Positions 62,954-64,000 of a stretch of 64,000 bases of DNA are shown here, piece after piece. Positions within the stretch are counted from its first letter, which is position 1, and each line of letters opens with the position of its first letter. The notes beneath the pieces were generated by a model that was not told where the DNA came from, did no database searches, and worked only from the letters and a program-made list of their open reading frames with translations. The position numbers were made by a program, and so were the translations under genes. The stretch lies in assembly GCA_949316235.1 (NCBI GenBank), contig OX438748.1, forward strand, positions 26,592,836-26,656,835. The letters are read 5' to 3'. The stretch comes from Oegoconia quadripuncta. Taxonomy: Eukaryota; Arthropoda; Insecta; Lepidoptera; Autostichidae.

Positions 62954-64000
62954 GTAAGTCTATCTATCTATATATCGAAACCATGCAATTGCGATACCAG
63001 AACGATATGGACTTGGACCAATTTAGCTCGCAAGATAGTAAATTTTAGTGATAAAACTATATTCTTTTTTCTTCTTTGCACATACACACAGCGCCATCTT
63101 GTTCAACACTAAGCAATTAGGCTTGTATTATGGATACCAGATGGTTGATAAACTACACAAATACATTTTTTTGGAAATAAATACATATGTAAATGAAAAA
63201 CACATCCATAACTCGGGAACTTCGGAAACTTCGAACCGCGACCTCTTGTTAAAGCAGTCAGTTTTTAACCACTACACGAAACAGGTCGTCATATACTATC
63301 TAATTATATAAGGTTATTTGTTTATAACTGGAAAACTATTAACACGGAATTCGCATCATTTATTCAATATATCACATATTAAAAAGTATATAATATAACA
63401 CCTCGTACACAAAACGTATGTAACAAAAAAAGAAATTCCGGAATATCAATAAGTAGTATTGAGACAAAAGTTGTTTGTTTTAATGATGCAAATGCCGTTA
63501 AAAAAGTTCCATTGATTTACAAATAACCCTGCATATTGTACCATTCCAAGTAGATATCATCTATATATATATTTGAATTTATTACATTTGTGTCGACCTT
63601 TAACAAAATTGCAATTTTCATCTTCTCAATCAGAAGCTTATCTTTTCCTATTGTGCTTTGAAAATGTTTAAAGGAGATTACTGGCTATACCCATGCTCGA
63701 AGGCCAAATGAAACGTCTTCAAAAAAAAATATCTTATCATTTTCAATGGTTATGTTTTACCCGCGGGCAATTGTTTATTTATTTATATTTATTTTCATGA
63801 ATCACGTGTAAAGTTTTGTTATTTATGGCGTTTTAAATATGCTCACTAAACCACTGTTTAGGTGATCATATCAAATTATTTGTTTGGCATCATAAAATGT
63901 TCAGTGTGTACCGTTTATTGACATATTTAAGGACAGAAATAGGAGAAGATACTGATTCCTGAGATACAGGTGTCTACCTAGTTCGGGAAGCAGAGACTTC
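62954..64000 (+). other. intron 26, open at the window edge
   Basis: One minus-strand family A SINE at 63076-63291 ('cacacagcgccatcttgttcaacactaag' to 'accactacacgaaacaggtcgtc'). The rest is AT-rich with no recognisable FN6 exon. Confidence 0.65.

Noticed and set aside
63900..64000. Next FN6 exon at the window edge
   Set aside because: Possible AG sites occur, but no reading frame resembles the rest of FN6.

Overview
The window reads as AT-rich, repeat-dense insect nuclear DNA, most likely from a moth or butterfly (Lepidoptera). The evidence is the density of tRNA-headed SINEs (three main families plus a fourth), 5'-truncated LINE tails of lepidopteran type, foldback elements and MITEs. There is no sign of bacterial gene organisation, and I see no genuine tRNA, rRNA or CRISPR locus.

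One real gene occupies almost the whole window on the + strand: a Dscam-family (Down syndrome cell adhesion molecule) neuronal recognition receptor. I reconstruct 26 coding exons from 1566 to 62953. Twenty-five use canonical GT donors and one uses a GC donor. All 25 junctions keep phase, giving 3738 nt or 1246 codons without a stop. The last exon ends inside the sixth fibronectin domain, so the 3' end (rest of FN6, transmembrane segment, cytoplasmic tail) lies beyond 64000. The order is signal peptide, a short unrecognised N-terminal stretch, Ig domains matching Dscam Ig5 to Ig9, FN1 to FN4, Ig10, FN5 and FN6. No Ig1-Ig4 exons are visible, and no arrays of mutually exclusive exons as in Drosophila Dscam1.

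Layout. 1-1565: upstream sequence and LINE remnants. 1566-1623: signal-peptide exon. 1624-29042: two giant introns (13.0 and 14.4 kb) around one 61-nt exon, filled with SINEs, LINE remnants, foldback elements and a Helitron-like ORF. 29043-35490: three small exons leading into the first Ig domain, separated by SINE clusters. 37210-44449: exons for Ig5-Ig9. 44887-59900: exons for FN1-FN4. 60505-62953: Ig10, FN5 and the start of FN6. 62954-64000: intron with one SINE.

The most notable points are the apparent absence of the Ig1-Ig4 homophilic head, a GC-AG intron after exon 15, mobile elements lying directly against the acceptors of exons 3 and 11, a 1.4-kb insertion carrying a 319-bp-arm inverted repeat, and a 626-bp element with a 9-bp target duplication inside a LINE remnant. 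Exon boundaries are read from splice signals, phase and domain fit. Repeat boundaries are approximate unless a target duplication is given.
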